NCBI GenBank assembly: GCA_963800205.1 | Contig: CAWCZQ010000001.1 | Location: 310,001 to 374,000 of the forward strand | Direction: 5' to 3' | Length of the DNA: 64,000 nucleotides | Source: UBA6224 sp963800205 | GTDB taxonomy: Bacteria; Patescibacteriota; Saccharimonadia; Saccharimonadales; UBA4665 | Shown: piece by piece, positions 1 to 8,576 of the stretch | Layout of the letters: every line of letters starts with the position of its first letter | Numbering within the stretch: the stretch's first letter is position 1 | Notes under the pieces: generated by a model | The model's database searches: none | What the model was told of the DNA's origin: nothing | Seen by the model: the letters and a program-made list of their open reading frames with translations, nothing else | Position numbers and translations under genes: made by a program

Positions 1-180
1 AGCGTCTTTTGCGTCGACACCATCCTGCGGTAAAGCTTTAATGATCAGCGTGCCGCCTGTTGCTGCTTCGGTAACCCCAGGGGTAAATATTGGAGTTATT
101 ACGGTGGCAATAAACAATAGAGCCATGAGGCTATAACTTAATCTGCTACAGGAGTGGCGTATGCCGGTGATTGTTTTCAT
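1..180 (-). CDS. Secreted protein, N-terminal fragment (cut by window edge)
   Basis: The first 60 codons of a minus-strand gene begin at an ATG at 180 and run off the left edge without a stop. The product starts MKTITGIRHSCSRLSYSL, then a hydrophobic stretch (about residues 18-33), then a possible signal-peptidase site near residues 38-41 (TEAAT). This is a typical Sec signal peptide, so the mature protein is probably exported or surface-bound. The rest is missing and no family can be named. It lies 81 bp downstream of the Fn3 surface-protein gene on the same strand and may be co-transcribed with it. No clear Shine-Dalgarno precedes the ATG. Confidence 0.7.
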   Translation of the reverse strand, partial: MKTITGIRHSCSRLSYSLMALLFIATVITPIFTPGVTEAATGGTLIIKALPQDGVDAKDA

Positions 181-261
181 ATTTGCTTTTTGTGTTTTAC
201 AAAGTATTAGCTTAATATTTATTTCTTTTATCCAGTTATGGCAAGAGGATCAGCTCTTTTA

Positions 262-1797
262 CTATATGCCGTGCATCTTGTGCCAGTAATCGGCTTGCTG
301 GGCCAGTACGCGTCGTCGCGCCTGGTATTGCGCATATTTTCGCAGCCCAATAGTGACACCGGCCGCCGCCAGTATCAGTATGCCCACGACAATGAGGAGT
401 ACGACAATTAGCGGTGTCCGCTTAGGCTGAGCAAACATTTGGAGTCCGCTAAAAGTCCCGTCCATCTTAAATGAAACCACGGGAGGTTCCTGCGAAACCG
501 GAATATCAAGCGTGCGCCAAGTCTGGGCTTCGTCATCGTAGGCAACATATCGATAGGCCGTATATTTACCAGGGTCATCCTGATGAAATACGACCGAAGC
601 GTGCAAGCTCGTGTTGAACTGTGTGATGAATGAGTTATCCTTTGCCTGGCATACTACCTGATACGGTCCATAGAGACTTTGATAGCCCTCGACATTATGG
701 AGCGGCAGTGTCACGAATTGGGCAAGCTGACAGTTGGCCGGTTCGGGCAAAGCATCTGACGGTATGACGACCGTAAAGACAGAATCAGAGCTCGTCAGTG
801 TGATGTCAGTACCCTTCCCGACGTTGTAGGTAAAATCGTTGGTTGTGGTAGTGGCGGTTGCCGGTTTGGAAACATGCTGCTCGTCGTCATAAGCGTATAA
901 CCGGTAGTAGAATTTGGTCGCAAAGCGCGTATCGTTATCGAAGTATGAAGTTTCGGTTATATTTTCGCTGAGCGTTTCCCATGTTTTGTTATCGCTAGAC
1001 CGATCCACGCGGTAATGGCTGATGGAAAAATCATTATCCCATGTTAGTTCTACCGAACTGCCATCACCTGGCGCAGCAACAAAGTGCTGTGGTGTCGTAG
1101 GAGCCGGATTACGAATAGTATTAGTGACCGGATTTTGGTTGCTTGTGCTACTTTTACTGCTTGAGTAACTCGGCGATGAAGTTGAACTACTAGAAGGAGG
1201 CGCACTGGTAGCTGGCGTCGGAGAACTCGTACTGGGTGATGGCTGTGGAGTTGTCGGCGGTGGTGTGGTTGGCGTCGGAGATGGGGGTTTTGGAGCAGAC
1301 GGTGTCGTATACGAGGTCGTGCAAGTAACGATTGTTTGGAAGTTTACGTCTTGAAATCGCCACTTAATGGTATGGGTCGTGCCAGCACTGAGATAAATCG
1401 AACTGCTCGATACAACAGTCGCAGTGCCATTAGGGGGGATGGAACCGTTCGCTCCGCTCGTCGACTCAAAGGATGAGCCGTAACCGTTCGTTCCCTCGGC
1501 TATATTATCGACAGACAATCGAGAATCAAAATAGGTACCATTAATAGCTTGATTGGTTGGATAATACGTCATCGAGCTAGTGTTTCGTACGGTTGCCCGC
1601 AACTTATATTTATTACTGCCCATAGCCTCGGTATCATAGCCAGCACAGCTCAGACTAATGCGGGCGGCATAGGTGACTTCCTTAGATGATAAAACCACCG
1701 AGATTACCGTGACACCAACATACAAAAAGCTGCCAAGCAACGTCATAGAGACGACGTACAGGTACTTATGTTTGTGTTTTTGCAGATGATGTTTCAT
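262..1797 (-). CDS. Membrane-anchored Fn3-domain surface protein
   Basis: A 511-aa protein with an N-terminal hydrophobic segment (about residues 13-40), an extracellular domain to about 165, a Pro/Ser/Thr-rich linker (about 167-235), a fibronectin type III-like domain (about 236-315, with SVELTWDNDFSISHYRV and FYYRLYAYD typical of the fold), a further domain, and a C-terminal membrane helix (about 465-485) followed by a basic tail. I infer a cell-surface protein with its globular parts outside. The start at 1797 lacks a strong Shine-Dalgarno. An extended -10-like sequence (TGG TATACT) lies about 45 bp upstream, so this gene probably has a real leader. Binding partner and function are unknown. 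It lies downstream of ftsK's end with about 100 bp between. Confidence 0.75.
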   Translation of the reverse strand: MKHHLQKHKHKYLYVVSMTLLGSFLYVGVTVISVVLSSKEVTYAARISLSCAGYDTEAMGSNKYKLRATVRNTSSMTYYPTNQAINGTYFDSRLSVDNIAEGTNGYGSSFESTSGANGSIPPNGTATVVSSSSIYLSAGTTHTIKWRFQDVNFQTIVTCTTSYTTPSAPKPPSPTPTTPPPTTPQPSPSTSSPTPATSAPPSSSSTSSPSYSSSKSSTSNQNPVTNTIRNPAPTTPQHFVAAPGDGSSVELTWDNDFSISHYRVDRSSDNKTWETLSENITETSYFDNDTRFATKFYYRLYAYDDEQHVSKPATATTTTNDFTYNVGKGTDITLTSSDSVFTVVIPSDALPEPANCQLAQFVTLPLHNVEGYQSLYGPYQVVCQAKDNSFITQFNTSLHASVVFHQDDPGKYTAYRYVAYDDEAQTWRTLDIPVSQEPPVVSFKMDGTFSGLQMFAQPKRTPLIVVLLIVVGILILAAAGVTIGLRKYAQYQARRRVLAQQADYWHKMHGI

Positions 1798-1901
1798 GTA
1801 TTACCGGCTCAATGGTATGCGGTTACTGGCCTCAGTATACCAAACATAAGCACAACTACTTACAGTGAGGTCCCTGAGTCCTATGTAGTCCTATGGCCTA
1901 A

Positions 1902-4142
1902 TTATGCGTTATCGGGGGCAAGAACATCGTCGTCTTCGGTAGCATCGCCACCAAAGACCTGATCCATCGAGGTAACAAGCACTTCTCTCGGGCGGTTGCC
2001 ATCGCTACTGCCGACAATACCTTGTTCTTCCATGGTTTCGATGAGGCGCGCGGCGCGTCCGTAACCAATGCGCAAGCGACGCTGCAGTAAGCTGGTGCTG
2101 GCTTTGCCGCCCTCTATCACGACCTGCACGGCATCGTGCCACATATCATCGTCGGTATCGCTCGGTCCCATATCGGCCACGATGCCACCCTTGCCGTTCA
2201 GTTGGACTGGCTGGCTGACAACTTCGTCGTTATACTGCGGCGCGCGTTGCATGCGGATAAAATCGGTAACTTTTTGGGTTTCGTCATCTTCGATCAATGC
2301 AGCTTGGACACGCATCGGCTTCGGCATGTCGCTGGTCAGTAGCAACATGTCACCGCGTCCGAGTAGTTTTTCGGCTCCCTGCTGGTCGATAATAGTGCGG
2401 CTATCAACCTGGCTCGCAACGGTAAACGCCACTCGAGCAGGCACATTAGCCTTAATGAGTCCGGTAATAACATCGACACTCGGGCGCTGGGTTGCCAACA
2501 CCAGGTGGATACCGGCAGCACGGGCCTTTTGGGCCAAACGCACGATTAGTGCTTCAACATCACGCGCTGCCATCATCATAAGGTCGGCCAGCTCATCGAT
2601 TACGATAACGATATATGGCATGCCCTCTTCTTTTTTGAGGGTGTTATATTCGGCAATATTTCGTTTGCCGGCCTCTGCCATCGTGCGCAATCGGCGCTCC
2701 ATTTCGGCAACCGCCCACTTGAGGGCAGAGATGCACTTCTCGGGCTCGTTTATCACCGGCGTCAGCAAATGTGGCATATCGTTATATGGCGCCATCTCTA
2801 CTTGTTTCGGATCGACCAGTATGAGTTTGAGGTCCGACGGCGAATTACGATACAACAAGCTGGTAATAAACGTATTGATCATGACCGACTTACCAGAACC
2901 AGTCTGACCAGCTACCAACATATGTGGCATTTTAGCCAAATCAGCCACTACCGGATGCCCAGAGATATCTTTACCGATCACAAAGCCCAGAGGACTCTTT
3001 ATCTGGGACCACTCTGACGACTGCAGTAAACTCGAGACGCGTACCGTTGCCGGCTTAATGTTTGGTACCTCAATACCGACTGCTCGTTTGCCTGGTATCG
3101 GCGCTTCCATGCGGATTGAGTGCGCGGCCAAATCGAGGGCTAAGTTGTTTTCGAGGGCAGTTATTTTGGTCAGCTTTACGCCAGTTGGTGGTTTAAGCGT
3201 GTACTGCGTCACACGCGGACCAATGTTAGCCCCTTCCATTTCCACGGCAATATTAAAGTTGTTGAACGTGTCGTGGATGGTCTTAGCATTGCCGTTCACG
3301 TCGCCAGCGTTGGCTTTGTCTTGCTTCTGAATAAGCAGGTTGAGGCCTGGCAATTGCCAATCTGGGTCGCTCGCCGCCGTCAAAGCCTCGTGGCTCTCCG
3401 AGGCACTGAGTTTGTGAGCGGTGTTTTTGAGGCTACTAAAGCGTGGCGCTTCCTTTTCTTTTGGTGGCGTCTCTTGCTGATGTTCTACCGGTACGCCTTC
3501 ATTCAGCTGAAAGCCGGGTTCGGTCGCACGGGCTTTGAGACTAGCAAGATCGGTTGTTTCCTCGGATTCGCCGTCATGCCGCTTGCGGAACAACCCGGCA
3601 ACTCGCAGGAGCTCGGCAGGCGATATGCCAAAGGCGAAAAAGGCCGCTAGCACCGTGATAACAAAAAACAGCAGACTCGCCGGTATCTTATCGAGAGCAC
3701 TGAGCACCATCATGCCAAGCAGCGAGCCAATTTCACCCCCATGGCCCCCTTGCCATTCACCCAATGGATTTTTGCTGGCAAAAGCTACGTGCAGCCATCC
3801 AGCGGCAAACAGCAGTACGCAAAGCATACTGACAAATTTGCTCAACGGCACACGCCGGTCTTCGCTAATAAACTTATGTATCCCCCAGTAAGCCAAGGCT
3901 ATCGGGGTCAGGTAGGCGGCCCAGCCAAGCACTGCATAGGCACCTTTAAATAAATTGATAGGCAGTGCCCCGCCCGTACCGAATCCGCCCAACAGTACAA
4001 AAATAGCCACCAGGATGAGAAAGATACCGCCTGCGAGCGGCCAAAAAGCCGACCGCTCAGCTGCTGGCTCTTCGACAACCTTAGCGCGTGAACGTGCTCG
4101 TGACGGTGATTTTTTAGATTTTGTTTGTTTTTTCTTTGCCAT
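1902..4142 (-). CDS. ftsK: DNA translocase FtsK/SpoIIIE
   Basis: A 746-aa FtsK-family protein: basic N-terminus, four predicted membrane helices (about residues 30-175), a variable linker, then the RecA-like motor. Walker A is GQTGSGKS and Walker B is IVIVIDELADLMM. The C-terminal winged-helix gamma domain (KASTSLLQRRLRIGYGRAAR) that reads KOPS-type sequences is present. Known role: an ATP-driven, septum-anchored pump that clears chromosomal DNA at division. The length is near the family norm. On the minus strand TATAAT (rc 4154-4159) ends 11 nt before the ATG, which predicts a leader of only a few nucleotides and there is no Shine-Dalgarno. Upstream are three small genes of unknown function on the same strand. 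Confidence 0.95.
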   Translation of the reverse strand: MAKKKQTKSKKSPSRARSRAKVVEEPAAERSAFWPLAGGIFLILVAIFVLLGGFGTGGALPINLFKGAYAVLGWAAYLTPIALAYWGIHKFISEDRRVPLSKFVSMLCVLLFAAGWLHVAFASKNPLGEWQGGHGGEIGSLLGMMVLSALDKIPASLLFFVITVLAAFFAFGISPAELLRVAGLFRKRHDGESEETTDLASLKARATEPGFQLNEGVPVEHQQETPPKEKEAPRFSSLKNTAHKLSASESHEALTAASDPDWQLPGLNLLIQKQDKANAGDVNGNAKTIHDTFNNFNIAVEMEGANIGPRVTQYTLKPPTGVKLTKITALENNLALDLAAHSIRMEAPIPGKRAVGIEVPNIKPATVRVSSLLQSSEWSQIKSPLGFVIGKDISGHPVVADLAKMPHMLVAGQTGSGKSVMINTFITSLLYRNSPSDLKLILVDPKQVEMAPYNDMPHLLTPVINEPEKCISALKWAVAEMERRLRTMAEAGKRNIAEYNTLKKEEGMPYIVIVIDELADLMMMAARDVEALIVRLAQKARAAGIHLVLATQRPSVDVITGLIKANVPARVAFTVASQVDSRTIIDQQGAEKLLGRGDMLLLTSDMPKPMRVQAALIEDDETQKVTDFIRMQRAPQYNDEVVSQPVQLNGKGGIVADMGPSDTDDDMWHDAVQVVIEGGKASTSLLQRRLRIGYGRAARLIETMEEQGIVGSSDGNRPREVLVTSMDQVFGGDATEDDDVLAPDNA

Positions 4143-4172
4143 AACTTCTGTAAATTATACCCTCAAAAAAGC

Positions 4173-4505
4173 TTACGGTCTAGGGTTATCAGGTGGTGAA
4201 TCTGGTTGTTCTAATGCTTGTTCGCGCATCGTCAGCTGTAGCAGATCATCGCCCAAGTCCTTTAACATCTGCTCGTCATATTCTTGCTTGTTCGTTTTTT
4301 TGTCTATTTCTTCGGCGCGTGCCTGCTGCACAGCATTTTTTAAACTACTTATCACAAGGCGCTTTCGAGCCAGTTCCGCCTCTGGATCTCTCTGCACTTC
4401 TTGTCCTTCCAGATCAAATAGCTGGTCGATCACTTCTCCCACAGGCACCGGCTCTGTTGGTGCTGATTCGACAGGTTGTTCTGGCTGGCGGCGCTTAAAT
4501 ATCAT
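4173..4505 (-). CDS. Hypothetical protein, acidic and helical
   Basis: A 110-aa protein beginning MIFKRRQPEQP, rich in Glu and Gln, with a long predicted helix in its second half (EAELARKRLVISSLKNAVQQ and onwards) that could be a coiled coil. I chose the ATG at 4505 rather than the upstream one at 4541: an extended -10 (TGC TATGAT) ends 7 nt before 4505, and the longer version would overlap the previous gene and run through that promoter. No family recognised. It lies 30 bp upstream of ftsK. Confidence 0.6.
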   Translation of the reverse strand: MIFKRRQPEQPVESAPTEPVPVGEVIDQLFDLEGQEVQRDPEAELARKRLVISSLKNAVQQARAEEIDKKTNKQEYDEQMLKDLGDDLLQLTMREQALEQPDSPPDNPRP

Positions 4506-4512
4506 AAGCACT

Positions 4513-4521
4513 ATCATAGCA
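4513..4521 (-). promoter_or_regulatory. Extended -10, leaderless start of the 110-aa gene
   Basis: Read on the minus strand the sequence is TGC-TATGAT, and the hexamer ends 7 nt before the ATG at 4505. The predicted transcription start falls on or next to the start codon. No Shine-Dalgarno is present. Confidence 0.55.
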
Positions 4522-4530
4522 ATTTTTACA

Positions 4531-5010
4531 TCATTTGTCAATGGTAAACAGGTCAGCCATAGCCTGAAGTTCTTGCAAACTCATATCTTCTACCTCTGTC
4601 GTACTGTGGTCGTAATCGGTCTGCTGCACGTATCGTCGACCGACTGTCCCGTCAGCACGAAATCTATACACAAGACTTCGTAAAGGACCATCGCTATCGG
4701 GTGTACCGAGCACTTGTGCCAGTTCGGCGACGATTCCTGTCCGCATGACGCCGTGTTTCGTAAAGAGCATGGCGTGATACAGCAAGGGATGGCCCGGCAG
4801 GTATGGATCTTCGGCATCGGTTGTCACCATACCGGCTAAGGCATCGGTATTTAATTCTGAAGGTTGAGATCCGTAATGTGCCCGTCCTGTGGCAATGTCG
4901 TACTGCACAGGACGGCCACGCGCTATAAGTTGAAACTCGAGTGTTTGCACAATGCTATCGTATGCCTTAGAGCGTTCTGGCTGACTAGGAGTTGGATATC
5001 TTTCTGTCAT
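4531..5010 (-). CDS. Hypothetical protein (159 aa)
   Basis: A soluble 159-aa protein with no membrane segment or motif I can assign. It is mixed alpha/beta by appearance with an acidic C-terminus (TEVEDMSLQELQAMADLF). It follows the 89-aa gene by 5 bp on the same strand, so the two probably form an operon. A purine-rich AAAGGGG about 10 nt before the ATG may serve as Shine-Dalgarno, as expected for an operon-internal gene. Likely a lineage-restricted protein. Function unknown. Confidence 0.55.
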   Translation of the reverse strand: MTERYPTPSQPERSKAYDSIVQTLEFQLIARGRPVQYDIATGRAHYGSQPSELNTDALAGMVTTDAEDPYLPGHPLLYHAMLFTKHGVMRTGIVAELAQVLGTPDSDGPLRSLVYRFRADGTVGRRYVQQTDYDHSTTEVEDMSLQELQAMADLFTIDK

Positions 5011-5015
5011 GCCCG

Positions 5016-5285
5016 TTACACCCCTTTCTCGACATGATAATATTTGCGAAAAGCTGCAGCCGAACGGTCATCAATCTCTGTGGGATCGGTGAGAGATTCG
5101 GCTAGCAATGAAGCTATTGAAACCACAATTGGTTGCGCATATTCCGGCAAGGCTACGTATTGTTCATCGAGTTTTACGCTGTCACCACTTAACAGTTCAA
5201 CCTCAGCATCGGCTTTGGTTCTGGGATAAAACAGCGCTTCACAAACTGGAGTATCAGCTCTATTCGGCCGCTCAATATGAAACAT
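5016..5285 (-). CDS. Hypothetical protein (89 aa)
   Basis: A small acidic protein starting MFHIERPNRADTP with a hydrophobic patch in the middle (QPIVVSIASLLAESL) that looks amphipathic rather than membrane-spanning. It is first in a two- or three-gene minus-strand unit. An extended -10 (TGT TATAGT) ends 8 nt before its ATG, which supports this start and a leaderless mRNA. No family recognised. Confidence 0.55.
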   Translation of the reverse strand: MFHIERPNRADTPVCEALFYPRTKADAEVELLSGDSVKLDEQYVALPEYAQPIVVSIASLLAESLTDPTEIDDRSAAAFRKYYHVEKGV

Positions 5286-5293
5286 AGAGCAAT

Positions 5294-5302
5294 ACTATAA
5301 CA
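5294..5302 (-). promoter_or_regulatory. Extended -10, leaderless start of the 89-aa gene
   Basis: The minus strand reads TGT-TATAGT, ending 8 nt upstream of the ATG at 5285. The small operon 5285-4531 would start here. Confidence 0.5.
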
Positions 5303-5324
5303 TAGTTAATGCTATATTGCAATA

Positions 5325-7409
5325 TCAGTCGACGCGCGGATCTTGAGTAAGAAGCCGTTCACGCATTTCTTGGAAACGTTTTTGCTGTTCTTTGGCTATT
5401 TCATCTGAAGTCTTAGTGTGGCCATTGGATGTCGTCAGTACCTTGGTCTCGCCTTTTTCGTTCTTGCCGCCAATGATGTTGACGACTGGGATAACGATAG
5501 GACTCCGTTGGGTATGCTCAAACAAGAAATGGGTAATATGATCTTTGAGTTCGGCCTTAAATCGGTCGAGGTCTACTCGCTTATATCGCTGCTGGACAGC
5601 ACGGCGAAGCTCAGTTCGCAGACCGTTCATAACTTCTTCGTTTTCGCGCATGTAGATAAAGCCCCGGCTAATGATATCTGGGCTGGTCAGCAGATTGCCG
5701 TTCTTTTTATCTACCGTCAGTACCACAGCGATGAGGCCTTCTTCGGCAAGCAGTACACGGTCCTTAACTACAACATTGCTGACGATGGCACCTGTCTGGT
5801 CGACGAGGATTGTACCGTGCGGTACGTCGCCATCGAGCTCGATCTTATCGGGTGTCATACTAATGACTTGTCCGTTTTCGGCATTTACACAGTTAGCGCG
5901 AGGTATACCAAGCTCAATAGCTAGATCGATATGGCTCTGCTTGCTGCGGTAGGCGCCGTAAATGGGGATGAAAAACTTCGGCTTGGTCATATTGATCATA
6001 TCAGCGTATTCATCTCGTGAGGCGTGACCCGACACGTGCAGTGGGCCGGTGCCCTGCAATTCGTGATTCACATGGGTAAAGACATGGACACCCTTGCGCA
6101 TCAAGTCGTCAATCATGCGACCAATGAGCGCATCATTCCCGGTTTCAGGAATCGGCGTACTACTCAGCACGACCGTATCTTGCTCTTTCATTTTGACGTG
6201 GCGGTGTTCGCCGCTCGCCATGCGCTGCAAGGCAGAGCTAGGTTCTCCCTGGCCACCCGTACAGACCACGACTACTTCGGTATCTTTCATACCAGGCACG
6301 CTAGCAATCGGTACAAAGGTACCCTTTGGCACGCGGACAAAGCCGTGGCGTACTGCCATTTCAAGCGTACTCATCATGCTGCGGCCATCAAGTGCGATCT
6401 TTTTGCCGTGATGGACGGCTGCATTAATGATCATCTGAATACGGTTAATGTTGGTGCTAAAAATTGCCACAAAGATACGGCCCGGGGCTTGGTCCATGAT
6501 ATCGACGAAGCTCTGTTCGATGGATGATTCGCTGGGGGTACGCCCGAGTCGCTCAGGTGTCGTACACTCGCTCAGCAGAGCCAGCACGCCTTCATTACCA
6601 AGTTCGGTGAGGCGCTCGAGGTCTGATCGCTCGTGGTCGAGCGGCTGCGGGTCAAGCCGGAAGTCTCCGGTGTTAATGATGCGGCCGACGGGCGTATCAA
6701 GTACCACACAGGTACTACCGGGTATAGAGTGCGTAATCCGCACCAACTCGACAAAGAACTCACCGACCTTGAGTCGTTCGTGAGTGTTTTCGTTCATGGT
6801 TACGGTGCGCAGCTCGAAGCCTTCAGGCATAGGGAGGCCAAAGTTTTCAAAAATTTCTTCGACGCGGCCAATGGTAAATTTACTGCCGTAGATAGGTGCC
6901 GGAAACTTGGGCACTATGTGCGGCAATGCCCCGATGTGATCGAGGTGTCCGTGCGTAATAATGTAAGCCCGCAGCTTGTGTTTGATAGTTTCGAGGTAGG
7001 TCATATCGGCAATGCCGTAGTTGATTCCGGGCAAATCGACCCCGAGGTCGTTACCGGCATCGATGACGACTGCATCATTTTGGTATTCAACCAAAATAGT
7101 ATTCTTGGAACCACCGCCATCCATACCACCGAGACCGATGATTTTGAGGCGCGGACGATCATCAATGACGTTAGCACGCTTTTGTTTGACGGGCTGTGCG
7201 GCGGTGTACTGATTGGCAATGCGTTGCGCATCCATCTGAGAGCGTTTCATAGCTCTTACGGCGGCGCCACGGCTCACGCCGCTCCGGCCACCATTTTGGG
7301 CGTTGCCGCCGTTTTGGGTATTCTTGTTGCCACCGGCGGTAGCTTTGTTGCCATCATTGCGGCGATTGTTGCGCCGTGGTGGCTTGTTTTGGTTAGTATT
7401 TTCTTTCAT
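5325..7409 (-). CDS. rnj: Ribonuclease J
   Basis: A 694-aa metallo-beta-lactamase/beta-CASP ribonuclease. The zinc-binding motif THGHLDHIG is near residue 150, the beta-CASP region follows (GEPSSALQRMASGEH), then SGHASRDE and a C-terminal RNase J domain. Known role: 5'-3' exo- and endonuclease in mRNA decay and rRNA maturation. The first ~80 residues are an Asn/Lys/Arg/Gly-rich, probably disordered RNA-binding extension. I start at MKENTNQNK (7409) because GAGGAG lies 6 nt before it; an ATG 24 nt further upstream lacks a Shine-Dalgarno. It is the last gene of the rpsO-pnp-UDG neighbourhood, which places the two main bacterial RNA-decay enzymes on one strand within 6 kb. Confidence 0.93.
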   Translation of the reverse strand: MKENTNQNKPPRRNNRRNDGNKATAGGNKNTQNGGNAQNGGRSGVSRGAAVRAMKRSQMDAQRIANQYTAAQPVKQKRANVIDDRPRLKIIGLGGMDGGGSKNTILVEYQNDAVVIDAGNDLGVDLPGINYGIADMTYLETIKHKLRAYIITHGHLDHIGALPHIVPKFPAPIYGSKFTIGRVEEIFENFGLPMPEGFELRTVTMNENTHERLKVGEFFVELVRITHSIPGSTCVVLDTPVGRIINTGDFRLDPQPLDHERSDLERLTELGNEGVLALLSECTTPERLGRTPSESSIEQSFVDIMDQAPGRIFVAIFSTNINRIQMIINAAVHHGKKIALDGRSMMSTLEMAVRHGFVRVPKGTFVPIASVPGMKDTEVVVVCTGGQGEPSSALQRMASGEHRHVKMKEQDTVVLSSTPIPETGNDALIGRMIDDLMRKGVHVFTHVNHELQGTGPLHVSGHASRDEYADMINMTKPKFFIPIYGAYRSKQSHIDLAIELGIPRANCVNAENGQVISMTPDKIELDGDVPHGTILVDQTGAIVSNVVVKDRVLLAEEGLIAVVLTVDKKNGNLLTSPDIISRGFIYMRENEEVMNGLRTELRRAVQQRYKRVDLDRFKAELKDHITHFLFEHTQRSPIVIPVVNIIGGKNEKGETKVLTTSNGHTKTSDEIAKEQQKRFQEMRERLLTQDPRVD

Positions 7410-7436
7410 GGTGTTCTCCTCGTGAGATGTCACTGA

Positions 7437-8048
7437 TTATTGATTAGTTTGTAGTTTCCGAAGCAATGCGGGGATTTGACGAAAATCGTCCAACAGCGTT
7501 TTGCGCATTCCGCCGTTGTATAGAGCGGCTGCTGGATGATAGAGCGGCAGTAAGACAACGTCTAAACTGTTTGCTGACGATCTATCCGCCTGGATCTTTA
7601 TACGCTGTGGTTCCCCGTGAACCTGACTGATTTGCAGATCCGGTAAGAAGCAATTCATGCTGTGTCGACCAAGGGTCGCCACCACAAGTGGATGAAGTGC
7701 TTCTAACTGGGCCTGTAAATATGGGAGGAACGCTTGCTTTTCTGCTGGCAGTGGATCTCGATTGTCGGGCGGCCGGTATTTCACGATATTAGTGATATAG
7801 ACATCTTCTCGCCCCAGCCCGACACTGGCAAGCATTTCATTCAAAAACTTCCCTGCTGCCCCGACAAATGGCTTGCCCTGGATGTCCTCTTGCTTGCCGG
7901 GCGCTTCACCGATAAAAACCAAATCGGCCGTGGGGTTACCATCACCAAACACTAATTGGGTTGCCGTGGAAGCCAATGTGGGGCACACCTGATCAGCAAT
8001 GATTTGCTGAGCGATGTCATCGAGACTAGTGGTTGTGGTGGTTGTCAT
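7437..8048 (-). CDS. Uracil-DNA glycosylase, family 4/5 type, without Fe-S ligands
   Basis: A 203-aa UDG-superfamily protein. Motif 1 is GEAPGKQED, followed by PFVGAAGKFLNEML, TNIVKYRPPDNRDP and a motif 2 region LYHPAAALYNGGMR. Together these match family-4 UDGs, which remove uracil from DNA to start base excision repair. Family-4 enzymes normally hold a 4Fe-4S cluster on four cysteines (CxxC near the N-terminus, KCRPP, and a Cys about 15 residues later). Here only one of the first pair remains (QVCPTL), KC has become KY, and the last Cys position reads AFL. The cluster is therefore almost surely absent. The start overlaps the end of the upstream membrane-protein gene by 23 bp. Confidence 0.85.
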   Translation of the reverse strand: MTTTTTTSLDDIAQQIIADQVCPTLASTATQLVFGDGNPTADLVFIGEAPGKQEDIQGKPFVGAAGKFLNEMLASVGLGREDVYITNIVKYRPPDNRDPLPAEKQAFLPYLQAQLEALHPLVVATLGRHSMNCFLPDLQISQVHGEPQRIKIQADRSSANSLDVVLLPLYHPAAALYNGGMRKTLLDDFRQIPALLRKLQTNQ

Positions 8049-8262
8049 GGTGCATTAATGAGCGAATAAATTGGGTGAGATTATAGAGCATGTCGACAAG
8101 AAAGAGTGCTGCGACGCCCCACTGCCAGAGAGCGCCGCTATCAATGGCGAGCGAGATGAACACGTAGGCAATGGCGGCTGCCAGAATGGCCCAACAGATT
8201 CGGCCGATTTTGGTGTGTTTCCACTGCACAAATGCGTTGTGTTGATTCTGCTCACTACTCAT
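8026..8262 (-). CDS. Small membrane protein (78 aa)
   Basis: Two predicted membrane helices (about residues 19-38 and 46-63) and a His-rich end (LMHHDNHHNH). The gene overlaps the UDG start by 23 bp and follows the 96-aa membrane-protein gene by 17 bp, so it is operon-internal. GGGAGGG lies about 11 nt before the ATG as a distant Shine-Dalgarno. Family unknown. The His-rich tail could bind metal, but nothing else supports this. Confidence 0.6.
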   Translation of the reverse strand: MSSEQNQHNAFVQWKHTKIGRICWAILAAAIAYVFISLAIDSGALWQWGVAALFLVDMLYNLTQFIRSLMHHDNHHNH

Positions 8263-8279
8263 ACTCGTTATGCCCTCCC

Positions 8280-8570
8280 TTATCTTTTATCGTGTTTTCC
8301 ATCAATTTCTAGAGCTGCTTGAACCAGGACGAAGGACGCGACCATGTAGACAAGAACCGCCACTAAAAATCCAAAAGCCAAAACTGTGTGGGCACGTAGG
8401 GTGTCACGTAGCGCAAGTAGCGCAAACGCCGCTGGCACAAATACACCAAGTATCAAGAAAAATGATCCGTAACGCACGTCCATCTCAAAAAACCATCTGT
8501 GTCGACGAACGAACTGTGCGGTTTTGCTTTTTGTTTGCCAATGAAACAAGATTGGCTTACCTAAAGTCAT
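8280..8570 (-). CDS. Small membrane protein (96 aa)
   Basis: The N-terminal ~30 residues are basic and cytoplasmic-looking. Two membrane helices follow (about 34-56 and 62-86), and the protein ends in a charged tail (EIDGKHDKR). It begins 6 bp after the pnp stop codon, so it is co-transcribed with pnp. No family recognised. The pair of two-helix proteins between pnp and the UDG gene could be membrane partners of the degradation enzymes, but this is only positional inference. Confidence 0.55.
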   Translation of the reverse strand: MTLGKPILFHWQTKSKTAQFVRRHRWFFEMDVRYGSFFLILGVFVPAAFALLALRDTLRAHTVLAFGFLVAVLVYMVASFVLVQAALEIDGKHDKR

Positions 8571-8576
8571 TGCCTG

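Noticed and set aside
2068..2907. 279-codon plus-strand frame inside ftsK
   Set aside because: Opposite-strand shadow of a conserved FtsK motor domain, with Ser/Thr-rich composition typical of shadows.
6633..7436. 267-codon plus-strand frame opposite RNase J
   Set aside because: It is antisense to the conserved metallo-beta-lactamase domain, and its apparent helix at the end comes from the reversed Asn/Lys/Gly-rich extension.
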